From Glandiceps talaboti (taxonomy: Eukaryota > Hemichordata > Enteropneusta > Spengelidae): 64,000 nucleotides of DNA. Each line of letters begins with the position of its first letter. The stretch's first letter is position 1. Below the pieces are notes generated by a model that searched no databases, had not been told where the DNA came from, and saw only the letters and a list, made by a program, of their open reading frames with translations. Location: the NCBI RefSeq assembly GCF_964340395.1, contig NC_135549.1, forward strand, positions 8,959,342 to 9,023,341. Direction: 5' to 3'. The translations under genes were made by a program, and so were the position numbers. Below, piece after piece: positions 30,193-44,900 of the stretch.

Positions 30193-30357
30193 AACATACA
30201 TACATACATACATACATACATACATACATACATACATACATACATACATACATACATACATACACACACACACATACATACATACATACATACATACATA
30301 CATACATACATACATACATACATACATACATACATACATACATACATACATGCATGC
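30057..30357 (+). repeat. (TACA)n microsatellite, about 300 bp
   Basis: Nearly pure tetranucleotide array with occasional GACA and AACA variants and a short CACA stretch near 30262-30274. Long Tyr-Ile-His-Thr or Met-Tyr-Val-Cys frames through it are artefacts of the period-4 repeat. Confidence 0.97.
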
Positions 30358-31348
30358 ATACAAAGACACGTACGTACGTACGTTAACATGATATTACATC
30401 GGGGGCCAAAATGATTGATGAAATAAGTAAACGTCGCCAAATTTAGTTGGTAGTTCATTGCATTTCATTGCTATTCAAATTACCCAGAAGGTTTTTTCTT
30501 CTGTGAATTTTGTTAGAAATTTATACTGCTCATTCAAGCGATTAAATCCCTTTATTCATCAAAGCAGGAGGATTTTTAAATATATAATATAATGTAACAT
30601 AAATACCAAGAACATTAGTATGTGAACAAATCGACAAATGGGTGGTCATTTTGATAGCGACTGGGTTAACATTAATGGAGTAAAAGATGACAAGCATTGT
30701 GGTCATGGTTATCTTTGATCTTCAATGCACAGCTGTACAGAAATACTGAGGTTTCGTTAATGCACTGAGTTACAGACACCTAATTTTACAACGAGTATTC
30801 TCATAAATATTATAACGCCTGAGAATTCACTGGTTGTAATTAGCTTGCCACGATTGTATTTAAATTATTGATTCATTTCTTAAGTAGTAATTTCAACCCC
30901 TATTAGCTAAAATCGAAATGCTATGACCACTGTCATCTCGAAGTTGACGATTCAGTTGTCCCTGGGAAGGACAATCGATTTGCCGTCTAAGTATTGCGTG
31001 CTTGAAGACAGCGAGGAATGCAATCAACGTGAACATTTCTACACTTTCTGCATATAACAGACACTCGACAGCAAACACACAAATCTCTACAAATCGTTTT
31101 TCCTGAATGCAGTTTCTACTCAGATATACTGACAGCTTAGCTCATTTAACTGTACACACAATTATGTCCGTGCCTTTGTCATGGAAACTGCTCACTTAAG
31201 TTTGAAGATCGAAAATGAATTATTACAGCTTTGTGATATCTGATAGAATGAATTGTGTCAAATGCATACAAAGATCTGTTGATTACTATGAATGTCGCCC
31301 AGAATTAGGGATATACTAGAACTGGTATACAAGTCTAACCACGCTGGT

Positions 31349-31413
31349 AATGAATGAATGAACGAACGAACGAACGGATGAATGAATGAATGAATGAATG
31401 AATTAATGAATAA
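31349..31413 (+). repeat. (GAAT)n / (GAAC)n microsatellite
   Basis: Tetranucleotide array with a block of GAAC variants in the middle. Confidence 0.85.
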
Positions 31414-31475
31414 TACACACCGTTCAATCATCCCTCCACACAGTCATGCCTTCGCATATCTATAACACAAGCAAT

Positions 31476-31674
<199 letters not shown>

Positions 31675-33713
31675 GCCGCAAACATAAAGACGTAATTGGT
31701 CGGTCTGCAGATGAGTTCGTTAGTCACGGCACCAACCACCTGTTGGATCAGCAGTGACATAACATGTATGTCACTGGGAACACAACTAAAAACAGACAAT
31801 CATAATTTGTACACATCTCCTTGGGTCACTGATTAGGTAGACGACGATACACAACAACAACAACAACAACAACAATGCTACATACATACATGTTTCCCTT
31901 GTCACTTAAATTCCACTAAACTCATAGCAAGTTGGATATCGGTTCACATCTTTACACTGACCCATATCTGGTAGCTGTCTAATCCGTCACGTTAGTGGCG
32001 TTGTCATACAAAACCAAGCAGACGATGATATTTACATTTGTAAAATGCACATGAATATTTTAGCAGTAATCTAACCATTCCAGAGTGTTGTTCTAATCTA
32101 CTTGATGCGAAATTCCTCGTAAATAAACAATGAAAGGAGGTCTTCGTATTCATTATTCTTTTAAGAAATTTAAAGGGAGGATTTACATGTGAATTGAAAA
32201 ATAGCACGGACGACTGATCACACACAGACATTGATTATGGCTCGGAGTATATTTAGATTAAATGAGAATTTGAAATTCCCCAAGGTACTGAGAAACCGTG
32301 TCAGTACGTTTCTATACTTCGTTTGCATCAGTGAGTGCTCCTTCAGAGTAAACTGCGATACCATAACATATCAAACGTAATGAAATCATTGCACATTTGT
32401 GATCAGTCCGTCTGTAGGGGTGTATCTACTCGACATTGCTTCTCTACGACACGATCTCATCATGACTTCTTGTGGTACACAAAATTTGCAAGAACCCGAT
32501 AACCGAAGTTCACCGAATTATCAAGTGATACAAATTTGTTAACAACTACAACTCTCCCCGATCGAGGCAAAATGGATAAACTTCTTTATTTGCTTTTAAT
32601 ATCTTGAAATTTACTGAAAAACAAACGTAAATATATTTTTGCGCTTTTCTGACAAAACCACTGGTAAGAAGTGCAAGTATAAAGCTATTTTCTAACTTTA
32701 ATTTTGTAGAATGATGACTCTGTTGAAATCACCAATGAAATCTTCCATTCTGTATCAACATCGGCATTATGTATCTAAAACTTTACACAGAAATCTCCAC
32801 ATTTTTGACAGTAATAAGCTTATATCCCATGAATAATGTACAATAATAATGAATATTTGACTATACCTTTGGTCAAATTTATCCAAATTAGCAATTATAC
32901 ACAAAGGTAACACTGTCGACCTCTATGTTAGATTTTTTTACTTGATGTATCAGAATTGTTATGTACCGCATTTTCTAATTTTGTGATGTATTTGTTTGGT
33001 TTTACAAGCTGTCATCACTATAATGTTGTCGTTTAGTTTTTGTACATGTATTTATAGTCGAATGTGTGTGGTGTTGTTCTCGTATTGTGATTTGTATTTT
33101 TGGCAATTCCTCGCGAATTGTGATATGTAATAAATAAAAAAAGGAATAACATATATGGGGTGGGGTGGGAGATTTAGGTGGGAATTAATTCTACCGTATC
33201 GGTATTAATCTAACATATGATAAGCGCTAAGCTTTATTTGTTTTGAGATACGCGTCGCTGTCATTTTCCAGACACCTTGAGCTATATTTCTTATTTCTGT
33301 AAGCTTACCAAGCTTTTCACCCTGGCAGGGCCTTACAGTCAGCCTATTTTGTTATATATCGTATAAATCATACCCAGTTCAGCTGTCAACAACAGTTAAT
33401 CCTATGTAACTATAATAAATATAACCGTCATTTCATTTAGTCACTTATTTGACTGTTGTTGTCACTACAAAAATGTACAGGTGGCTGCGCATTCCTTGGT
33501 AGTGTTATTGGGTGAACGGTAAAATTTGTCATTTTTCATTCGTACAGGATAACACATTACATGTTATGCGCATCGTATCGTCGGCCAAAGTCCAATCATG
33601 TAACATATGACCCACATTGAAAGGACGGCCGACATTCAACATAAAATAATTTTGGATTTCTTTCTCTATGTCATCTGACTTTGCACAGGTAAATTGCTTA
33701 TATTTTTCTGACA

Positions 33714-34328
33714 ATGGGAGCCTTTACATCGAAAGGACAACCGGCCGTTCACCATCACAGTAAAGATGAGGAAGACAAATTAAGAGAAGAATTCACCAAA
33801 ATGGCGGAAAGGTTGGAAAATTGGCTCCATCTTAGTACAGGAGCACATTATGTCAGTGCCGAGCATTGGGAAAAACGAGCAAAATGGAGTACCTACGTTA
33901 CTGCTGTTGCCATGGCAGTCACTGGTGCTAGCGGTGGCGGACTCCTTTCGAGTTCAGTGAGTGGAAATCCTAAGTTTAGAGCGGCGGCGTTTGCTACGTT
34001 TGGGGCTAGTTTAGTAGTAACTGGGGTGGAAGCATTCAGCGGCACACAACACAATCCAGAGAATCTAAGCAAAGAACATGAACGTGCTGCGGTCAAATTA
34101 AAAACACTGCGAGGGCGTGTAGTAAAGTGGAAGCGAACATGTGTCCCCAACAGATCGCTGTCTATTGCGGAATTAGACAACGAATTTGAAGCAATATTGG
34201 CCGACCGACAACAAATCGAGATGGACAGTTTGCGATGTGAATCATGGACACATAGAACGGCTTTAGATTTAATGATTGGAAGAGATAAAGTTTTCAAAGA
34301 ATTGATAGAAGATGACAATGGTGAATAG
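33714..34328 (+). CDS. SLATT-like two-transmembrane protein with N-myristoylation signal
   Basis: Single-exon frame of 204 residues with good ATG context (ACAATGG). Residues 1-7 (MGAFTSK) fit the N-myristoylation consensus (Gly2, Ser6, Lys7). An amphipathic helix (about 18-40) leads to 'H..SAEHWEKRAKW' and two membrane segments (about 59-80 and 88-108) joined by a short Gly/Ser loop with GGG. After them come 'LSKEHERAAVKLKTLRGRV' and a charged helical tail. This order (W..H..R..W, TM-TM, H..AA...LR) is the layout of SLATT domains, the 2TM effectors paired with nucleotide-generating or sensing proteins in bacterial conflict systems; related domains occur in some eukaryotes. Assignment rests on pattern, not a search. 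It would sit on a membrane by lipid plus 2TM; channel activity is inference. Confidence 0.6.
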   Translation: MGAFTSKGQPAVHHHSKDEEDKLREEFTKMAERLENWLHLSTGAHYVSAEHWEKRAKWSTYVTAVAMAVTGASGGGLLSSSVSGNPKFRAAAFATFGASLVVTGVEAFSGTQHNPENLSKEHERAAVKLKTLRGRVVKWKRTCVPNRSLSIAELDNEFEAILADRQQIEMDSLRCESWTHRTALDLMIGRDKVFKELIEDDNGE

Positions 34329-35866
34329 TGAGCTCACTTATACCGTGTACATTGGATGTCTGTCCTTCTACACACTGGCATGATGTACTACTCACACCGA
34401 TACGTTTAGTTACTGTATAGGAAATGTATTTCTTACTACGTGTAATCAATACCATGGTGATGACTTGATGATATTCATCACTGTATCCTCGTCTCTTAAT
34501 TTCACATGAACACTCATATTCACATTCAAATCACGTCACACTGATCGCATCATAGTGTCACAATAGTAATACATGGACTGAAATGTTGCACTGATTGACT
34601 ACACATATTACTAGTATAGCATACTATTCATTGCGTAGGAAATTTAGTTGATATTGAAACTGCAGTCTTTGAAATTACATGTAAATAACTATACATATCA
34701 ATGGATAATCGCACAAGTACAATAACTCTGACTCGATGCATCATATAATTTTGTTACTGAACAAAACAACTGTTGAAATATCCAATGGCTAAGATTTCTA
34801 TGAACTATCGACTGTATGGATTATAAACTTTTACATGTAAGGTAAATACAGCTCTGGATATATACAGTATACAAATGTATCTAAGTTCCAGTAGTGCACA
34901 TACATGTACCTAGAGGAAAGACAAACCCGATTATACTTTCCGGAATCGTGTGAACATGAGGATAATTTCGTTTTTCCTGTGAAATTTGGTAATGAAAACT
35001 TGACTTTTTACTGAAGGGTGTTATAGACAAAACTTTTATTTCCTTACGTTATACAAAATTTAGGAAACAAATAACTTGGCAATAACATTTGTTGTGGGTG
35101 CCGGTCATTTACAATTTTCTACAATTGGGGGCGCTTTACGCGACTACGTAGTCGTTGTCTGTGATTAAAGGGACACCACAGTCTAGAACTTGATGGTCTT
35201 TTGGTCCATTGTTTTGTTGTGCAATACTTATGTTGTGTCATGTCTAACAACTGATACGGCACTTATTATACGTGGTATCAATATAACATGTATGACATAA
35301 TTTTTGAGTTACCAATAAATCCGAAAAGTTTCCAAGTCTCTTTGTGATGTACATTTTACTACCGATATAACATTGTGTTATCTCAGAGTTTCTGAACAAG
35401 TTTTCGTGTGTACTGTCTTTGCTGTGTTATGTACATTGGCTGGAGTAAAAAATAAGGGTTTCGGTAACACACTCTGTTGCTTGACACATTTAATGCAGAT
35501 CGACTTGTATAAGACTCAGAAGATGGTCAGGTAAGGAAACAATACCAACATTTGCATGACCAGAATAATAGTATGATATTCTTGCTAAACCTAATAATGG
35601 CAACTTTAAGCAAGGTACTTGATTTGGATGTTGGGTTGAGAGTATGGTCCTGTTAATGTTAACTTTTCATGCAAATTATGGAAAATGATATGAAACAAAC
35701 AGTATCATAAATTGTGTGCCTTGATGTCTATTCCAATTTATACAATTGTTATTTTATTATGCAAATTCCAACAAGTCATTATTTTCTGGGGATAACAACT
35801 ATCCTGTGCACAATGATAAACACACACACATATATAAACTGACAGACATGTACACCCATATATCAT

Positions 35867-36163
35867 AGACATACATACATACATACATACATACATACAT
35901 ACATACATACAAACACACACACACACAATTCATGCAAGCATACATACCTACATACATACATACATACATACCTACATGCATGCATGCATACTTACATACA
36001 TACATATACATACATACATACATACATACATACATACATACATACATACCTACATACCTACATACATACATGCATACATACATACATACCTACATACCTA
36101 AATACATACATACATGCATACATACCTACATACATACATACATACCTACCTACATACATACAT
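35867..36163 (+). repeat. Degenerate (CATA)n microsatellite
   Basis: About 300 bp of CATA tetramers, broken by ACAC, CCTA and TGCA units. It is more diverged than the 30-kb array, suggesting greater age. Confidence 0.95.
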
Positions 36164-37900
36164 AAACACAAACACCAAAAGAGTCTGCATATTTGTTAAA
36201 AGTAGATAACTCTTTATTAAAATTAAATGTATTGTCAAATGTAAAATATTGTTTGTCCTTCTTTTCAAAAAGACATTTCATGATAAAATTGTTAGCGAAA
36301 GATAAGATTTGGATTTGTAATTATTAAAGCTCTAGACACTACACATACATTTATTGGGTACTAAGGAACTTGCCTCAATCAAGATTATTTGTCATCAGTG
36401 GGGAAGATTTGAAAAGCCCGACTCTATATGCCACTGTTAAATTGATGTGTTCTCACACTGTGTGTAATATGACATAAACAGACATTACATAGACAGGAAT
36501 AATACAAAACAGCTGCCAACTGTCTAACTAAGACATTACTAATATTAATCATATACAGTATAGATACATACATGTGTCACTGTGTTAGTAAAATTAACCA
36601 CTACTGACATATATAAATATTTTCTGTCATTTTTGATATACGTCTACATGAACTTCCACCTGATTGTCACATGTTTAGTTTTTTGTTGAAATCATAGTTA
36701 GAAATGTTGATCAAAATACAAATTTTCAATCGGGGTGTATCTCAGTCTATCAGAATAGTTGGTTCATCGTGTGTTGAAGATTAAAGCTTAAAGTGGTCAC
36801 TGACTCAGTAAATGTTTCTGGCTTTGACTTAGCACCACAACGCATAGGTTTAAACATTGTTATTTTATATATATATACAAAGATATGGTTAGTCTGTAAG
36901 ATATGATATGTCGTGCCATCCTATCAGATACTGTTTACTGAGAAGCCTGACTTGGGATGAACGACACTAAGTAACTTTTTAAGTCTAGGATACAATTTGA
37001 TGCCAAAGGAAAAGTGAGGATGATGAAATCAAAACTTAATGCCACCATGTGGATAAATGCTAAAACTTTACTTCCAAAAATAAATTTTGTTTTGTGGCAA
37101 TCATGTTGGCTTATTCTCACTACTAAATGGTATGTTACCTTGGGCTAGGGGGTCAAATCATACCACGCTGCAGATAAGGTCAAATGTCAAACTCCTGCTA
37201 TAAACTCAAAGTGCCAACATATTCATCATCAGTGCGTCATATTTGTGACTTTTCAGTCTTGTATATGCAAAATGAATTCCAATAATTATTTGGCTTATTC
37301 ACTTCACCAAATTGCACTTTTACCTTAAAAACCCATAAACCTGCTTAACTCTTGTGTACTAAATATAAGCCATTGTAATATTTCTGTGGCACCTAGGTAG
37401 GTCAAATTCTATATTTTAAGGCAGTGATAGTGTTGTGTTCCTGTTACAGTATAAATACCCAAAACTATGTGTTTTACATCATTTAACTGCATGTTTTTTC
37501 ACATACAACTGTTATCAACTAATTTGTTTGGCATACAAATTTATGCCAAGTGAAGGTAACTGAAGTAAATGTATCTACACTTGAAGATTGTATACTTTTA
37601 ATAGCATTATTGTCAATTTATAAACTCTGATCATGCCTTTAGTGTAAAATGATGTAACCATGTTTCAGCTAATCCTAGGAGTACAGGTTTGAAGACTATA
37701 GTGTTATCTGTACTTTACATACAGCCTGGATTTTGTGTGATGCTGGTAAGAACTCGCATCTTAAATTTAGATTTGACAGAGCACAAACTCATCCTTCAAT
37801 GTCTCCAGATCTTTACAATACAAGTTGTGTACGTTTTTACTGACATACCCATTGCAATACTTTTACTGAGACCACATCTATACATGGGGAATGTTTGAAG

Positions 37901-38017
37901 GGCAAGGTTTCAATCCTGGGTCATCACATTAGTGTTAAAGGGCCATATTTCAATCCCAGGTCATCACATTAGTGTTAAAGGGCTATGTTTCAATCCCAGG
38001 TCATCACATTAATGTTA
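37901..38017 (+). repeat. 40-bp tandem repeat, three copies
   Basis: GGC(A/C/T)AxxTTTCAATCC(C/T)(A/G)GGTCATCACATTAxTGTTAAAG, starting at 37901, 37941 and 37981. The 'TTTCAATCCCAGGT' core resembles a SINE B-box end. A reverse-complement relative lies at about 55680-55712. Confidence 0.8.
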
Positions 38018-39696
38018 TCTTAATAAGGATTACAAGGGACCATTCTTTGTTGTGGACAAAACTGTTTCGATAGCTGTGCTGAACAACGGTTTCTCACACC
38101 TAGATTTGAATCCTAATGCAAAGGGGGCCTGTAACTCATTTACCAATACCAAATATGTCATGTGAATGTAATGTAATGTAAGTATGTTGCTTACGTATGA
38201 TTTGTGATCATCTATCAATTGGCTCATCTCCTCAAGTTTATGTATATTTTAACATCATGCCCCTTGCAATACTGTTCTGAGAAAGCAACCATGTAACTAT
38301 ACAGTATATTTATATAAGTGATACATGTAAATTATTTAGTCTGTACGAAATTAAACTGTCTATATTTTATGATAGAAATAGCACACATTTAGTGGTAACA
38401 TAAAGTTACAATAGCTGTAATGATAACATATTGGTAAATAATTCAGGTTTTTATGCCCACTTGTTTTCTAATACCCTATTTTGAATATAACCAACCATCC
38501 ACTGAGCTTTGTATGTTGCCCGTATTAAAAGAGAAGTTATATGTTTATTGTAATATTGAAAGTCTATGTCCCCTAGATGGTTTACATATATGCTGATGGA
38601 TGAGATATGAAGCTGATATGCAAATACTTAACCCAATAAACTCATGGTTTCTAGTCTCATTAATCATACAGACACTAATGGGATATTTAGATGTTATTCC
38701 CACTATACTTTTTTTTCGTTCAGCCAAGGAAAATACGAGTGACATAAGGGGACTTTGTCACTATGAGTCCCTAGATGAGTAGTGACAAAACACTTGGGTC
38801 AAAGAGTATTTTCTGGCTGAATGAAGAAAAATATTGGAGATTAACATAATTATACCATCACTAGTAATATCAAAGAAAAACTGGGGAAAGTAATGGTAAT
38901 TTTGAATGTTTTGACTGATATTTTGAACACAGCAGAACCAGTGATGTAGACACATGTTGTTGTGACGTAAACGTGCACTGTTGTGACATTGAATGACCAG
39001 GGCATAAATTCCATACTTTTTTCTTCAACTTGGCTTGTGCATGGTACAATATGCTGTAAATAGTTAGTGGTGCCTTTGTCACCATGGTGACAGCTCAGTG
39101 ACAACTACCCCGGTACAACAGCTTTCTCAAAGGACTGAACAGTTTTACGTCAAATTTTAAGTTTTGTTTGAGCTTTCACCGTAACATTTACAGAATAACT
39201 AGCTGTAACACATTGACTATCTTTTATAACTGAGAATTCACCAAAGAGTGAACGACTCCATACAAGGACTATACCAACCCCACAATATTTAGTCATCATG
39301 TAATAAAATGTAACAGTTACAGGAAAGCTGTAAGGATAAAAATGACAAAAGTCAAAGCACCAATAAGTTTAACATAATATTAAGAATATAATTTATAATA
39401 CATTTATATTTAAAACAATAATAATAATAATAATAATATTGCATATACATTGAGATGGAGGTAGGTGAGTGGGGTAAACATAGGACGAACACAGCTAGAA
39501 ATACTATGTAATACCATACCTTACTTAAAGTATGTATGTGTCATATTAGATGAATATAACTTTGCATGTTTTGGTTACCACATTTTCGTTGTAATTTCTT
39601 CATATTCGAAATGATAGTCAAACACTTCTGAATGTGGCAATGAAGTAGTATTACATTAGTATGAAATCTGAGTTGTATTCAATGTCATCCAGTGAG

Positions 39697-40594
39697 TTAC
39701 AACGTCTTAGAGGATAAGCCTTTGGGGATGTTATGAGTTTCATGGTCTTCCTGCCAGCCATATCCCATGTGTTGTTGGTTTTGTATCTCTGGCTGAGCTA
39801 GTGGGTTGCGACTGATGACTAGATCTAGTCTGTCTGTAGCATCAGCTATCAATGGTACCACCATACAGCAGTCAAAGTCTCGTGTCCGCGTATGATTCAC
39901 CTACAATAGACAGATTAGAAGCAAGGTTATGTCACTGAATACCAGGCTGTGAATATAAATGCTATGTATATTAGTAGTAATGTGTGTTCACTATTATCAT
40001 GATGAATTTATGATAACTATTTATCTATAACATAAAAATACACTCACTGTCACAGTTTTCAGACAGACAGATATTGACCCGTCTTGTGATCCTCGCTGTT
40101 TTCTCTGGAACTGTCATGCTCAAGCATTCATACGAAAGATCAGGTGATACTAAAGCTTTGATTTAAGACTGATTTTGTGGCATTGGTTTTGGGAGCACTA
40201 ATATTGGCAACCACAAAGTTACCGTATGTAACAACACTGTCGTAGTTGTCAGTGTTTTCGTTATTAAGCAAAATACGTGAAAATGTTACAAAATCATTTG
40301 AATAACATTTCTCTCTTATTCAAATCTACAGATATCTCATTAATAGTTTTCTCCTAGTGCTCACTTCAAACTGGATGACATTTTCTATGAAATCTGGGTG
40401 TTTTTTTGAACGAAAATATGGTACGTATCAAGAGCAAAAAAGTGTCTCAGATATAGCATACCTAGCAACCTTATACCATTTTTTATCACTACTCACATGA
40501 AGAGGTTTGCTTGGATTAAGAAAAACTAACAGTTTGAATATGGTACAGTAAGAGACAAGGTGTTAAGGAAAAAATACAGACACTTACTCAAGAG

Positions 40595-40689
<95 letters not shown>

Positions 40690-41929
40690 AATACATACCC
40701 ACAAAAAAAACCCAAAAGTTACTATAGACACATATACTGACAAATGGCCAGACAGTTGGACAGACAACAAAATGACTACTACTATCTCCATCTATAGATG
40801 ACAAATTGAGATACTCTAGTCTGGTATCTCTACTTTTAACATCACATGACTCATCAGTGACCAATCACTGAACAATATGCCTTGGTGAAAAGTTATAATC
40901 TAATATTCACAAGAACATATTTCAGCAATTTACAAAGAGTTACCATGCATTCAATGATTAGGTTGATTCTGTACTGACATGACTACTTCTGTAAAAAGAG
41001 TACTTGCTACTGGATAAAAATATGAATATCTGAATTATATTTACCTGCAAGATCCTATCATAAGGTCTGACATTGTCACTGCATGCAGCAGGACCACCAG
41101 TCCTTACAGCACTGACATATACACCTCTCTCATAAAGTCCATCAGACAGACTAAATCCAAAGTCGTCATAGTCATTGTCTTTGTATAAAGTTACTTTATG
41201 TAGTTCTATTGGCGTAGGAGTAAAAATGTCATGCATCTGTTCCTTAATAGTTTTGAATTCTCTTGGGTGTGCCCTTGTTGTCACAGCCATTGTTGTACCT
41301 CTTGAATTCATAGTCATCTGTTGTCCGTTAGTATTCCTTTGATTTCCAGCTTTTCCTTGTTTTCCCGAATAGGTGTCACTGTTGATAGTGGTCTCCTCCA
41401 TCAATTCTTTCAACATATCCGTTTGTCCACACTTCTCTAAATCTTTCAAAGCCTCAGTCCATATATAGTCTTTCATCTTGCGATTGCTGTCTCTCTCTTC
41501 CTGGTCTGAACTCATGGCATCTGAACTGCCACATCCCTGTCCACTATGACATGATGTTGATTGTAAATCCCATTCATCGTCCTCCTCACTGTCATCTCCA
41601 TCATGTGTGACTCTTCTTGAATTTGCTTTAGTTTTCCTGGGTTTTTGAGGCCTTGTAGGCCGGCTCTGTTTCTGTTTCTGAGCAGTTGCCGTCATATTTG
41701 CTGCCCTGTTTAGAGTAGAACTCTTCACTGTGTCCCTGTGAGTAGGTTGGTAACTATGGTAACTTTGATAACCTGTATCCATCCCTGAGCCATCCCATGA
41801 TTCCACAGCACTATCGATGCTGGTCATAGGTGTGCCGCGACGTCCCGATCGTTTACGAGAACCAGTATCATAATGTGTGCGGTCATCAAGTTCTAGGTTG
41901 TCATAATCACTCATCACAGCACTGGCACC
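39697..41929 (-). CDS. GRIP1: GRIP linker and PDZ7 (exons 17-18) with stop
   Basis: Exon 17 (885 nt) carries [18 protein letters not shown], an acidic low-complexity stretch, [18 protein letters not shown] (vertebrate 'FWSQALEDLETCGQSGIL') and the start of PDZ7 ([18 protein letters not shown]). Exon 18 gives [20 protein letters not shown] and [11 protein letters not shown], then ends SSKTL. Confidence 0.95.
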
Positions 41930-44900
41930 CTTTAGTAAGTAGAAATTTATAAACTTTATTCAAAATGCATAGATTGTATAAAAAATTCATGACATGGCAA
42001 TAAAAATAGCAAATACATATGAAGCTGGGGTCACAGTGAAGGGACATGGGCCAGATTGAAGATTTTTCATCTTATTGCGGTTTCATATGAAGAACTGCCT
42101 TTATGCTACATGTATTGTACATACTGGGATTAAATCATCACCAGTGACCTCGAGGTCTGTAGCATCACAATGAAGCACACCGAATGAATGATTCAATGAT
42201 TGCACTGTCAGGATAAGAGAATTTCACATGCATAAACCAGTCAATAATGTAATAGATTTTACCCTGATTTCAAGGCAGAAATCAACATATACATGAGTTT
42301 GTAGTATTTGACACTTAGATAAAAATAGTGTCTGACATTGGTCCATGTCCCTTTAACACTGTGGTACTGTTACGCCTTCTGACAACTCATTTTTGATGGA
42401 AGGACAGGACCACCACCTTAATTTTGAAATATTCATTTTTTCAAATTTGAAGTCATTTTGATCATATTATTTGCATTTTATTCATTATTTCCTAGAATAA
42501 CAGTTTCATATGTTTTTGGTCATAGATCTCTTTATAAAATTTTTAATTAAAATTTCATAACTATGTATGTCTCATGCACTTCTTGTAGCTAACAACAAAT
42601 TTGTGGACGTATCACTTCTGCAAAGGGTTATGGGATATTGCACATTGACCTTTGACATTTATGTGTGAACTATTCACCTTTCATATTACAGTTCAGTTCT
42701 GATAGTCATAATACATGTGAGTATTAAATATTTTAGGGTTTGTCCCACAGTTCGTTGACCTATAATTTCATTGGTGGGTGGCACTGCCAATATGGACATC
42801 ACATGCACCATATCTATGACTATGTCATTGCCACTAGACCGTATAAACTGAAGTATAATATGGTTTACAGACCCAATGAACATATTATTCAAAGACATTG
42901 AAATTTCACTCTGTAACAAGTTATGGTATATTGCACATTGTCTTTGACACAACAAGGAATTGTCTGTCTGTAAAGTAAACCCTGTCTTGGCACCCTCACA
43001 CATCGATCACTCCTTTGGCTGGTGAGGGCAGTGTGACGTGATGTACCTTACAGTTTAGACAAGGAATTGCATTTGACATCCATGGCTATTTTTTCTTAAA
43101 AGTGTCTGAACAAAGCCTGTCTTGTCATACTATCTATGTTTTCCCTGATCTAACCTGTCTAAATGAACTCCTTTACTTCATCTAAATTACACCGATCACA
43201 TCTATCCTTCGTAATTCCTTCTCTAGTCTCTCTAACTTTCTTTGAGATTCATACAAATGTAGGTATACCTACCGGTAAGAAAAATGACAAATAATGTTAT
43301 GAACTATATAAATATGACAGACACAGTACAAAATATACCAGTCCAGGTAAATGAATATGTGTAGTACCTGACTGTATTACATGTATAGTTCTCTATGACT
43401 TAAGTCGCCAAGAGACATAAATATGCTTTGTTACAATGAGCTGTTCAAACTGGTGAGCTGTGTACTCTCCTGTAAATATACCTGGGGGACTGAAAAGATT
43501 ACTTAGTATGTCATAACTCGGGCTTAAAATGAGGAGTAGTACAGGGCACATAGACTACTTAACATTGTACCTACACTATGGTGGGAGTCTATGAAACTAA
43601 TCGAAATTCAAGGAGAACTGTAGATGAAACATTTCACTTGGTTACATCTGACTACCAAGCTTAGTAAGTTAAATTCAATACATAACTCATCCTACAGTAA
43701 TTACAATACTTATCAAAAGCAACACAAGCCGAGTTTATACAGTTTTTTTCTTAATTGGATGTTTATGAAAAATACTAAATCTGCAACAACTGGTCTAACA
43801 TTATAGTAATATTTATGCACACCTTTGAAGGCATTTAAACTTATCTTTTGGCAATGAAAGAACAGTTGATAGTATGCTTTCCCCGACTGCTTAGTACATT
43901 TACATATTAAAATATATTATTACATATGTACCAGAGATTACTTGCACCGGTACGCATTCATACTTGGGGTATTTGCACTGCAGTGCAATTTTTACTGAAA
44001 ACACTATTGCATACCTGCATGTAAATTGTATGCAAATGATTCCACAATCATTCATTCTACACGAAAGTACGTGATCGTACAGTATGATTTTTATGGAAAT
44101 TTGCTTTTCGGATAAACATATATAATAATAACAGAACCCTATGTTTGGGTACTCAGGGGTATTTGCATTTGTGCGTGCATCGTTTTCTGCTGAACTTTCA
44201 TGTTTTCTACAGCACTTTGAAAGTCCGGCTGCAGACAACATCACAAGCACACACCACACTTGCACTCAACACGTCATGGGGTTCTGTCATATTATCAAAT
44301 CCTTTCCTGAATACCAGGTGTGAGTTTGTGCCTATAGCAAGTAATGATTGCTGCAGTAAGTAGAATACAACAAGTACTTTTTAATATGCGGCAAAAATTA
44401 CCTACAGAAAATGTATAAACTCAGCTTATGTTATAGACATCATTATAAGTACTCAGCTTATAGCATTATATCCCTGACTGCTCACTGTGTGAATATACCA
44501 AAAATATTTAGTCTTAAGAAATGTACTCAATTTTGAATAAAAATTGTCACAACAATTGTAAATGAACATGGACTTTTTCCATGCACTGCTTAAAATATTC
44601 TGAAAATTTCAAAACGTGTGATAAAAAGTGTGAACAGTTTCCATTTTTAAAAATGTCATCACAATCACTGAACAGTAATCACAAGGTCTTCTTTACCTCA
44701 GTAGCTGTATTCCCAGCAACCCCTTGTCTCTGACTTTTTTGATGGCCTTGTTTACAGATTTTGAGGTTAACAGTGTCCCCTGCTGTTTGTAATAATCGTA
44801 TTGCTTCTGATAATGGCTGTCCTCGTAGAGTGATACCATTGATTGCTAGAAGAAGATCTCCTACATGGATGGCTCCAGTTCTGGAGTAGACAGTTAGAAA

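Larger units (their letters stand above)
34329..39696. other. Intergenic region between the SLATT-like gene and the GRIP 3' end
   Basis: The two genes converge here. It holds a degenerate CATA array, a 40-bp tandem repeat and no supported exon. Candidate polyadenylation hexamers for the SLATT-like gene are ATTAAA near 35163 and AATAAA at 35314-35319. Confidence 0.4.

Noticed and set aside
30057-30357. Long open frames (up to 134 codons) on both strands
   Set aside because: They are translations of a pure tetranucleotide repeat, which cannot create stops in several frames.
33893-34318. 141-codon frame antisense to the SLATT-like gene
   Set aside because: Shadow of the real gene: no signal, no splice sites, and the plus-strand frame has clear protein character.
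43900-44265. 121-codon minus-strand frame in GRIP intron 16
   Set aside because: It has no acceptor or donor in phase with GRIP exons 16-17 and no similarity to the GRIP linker.
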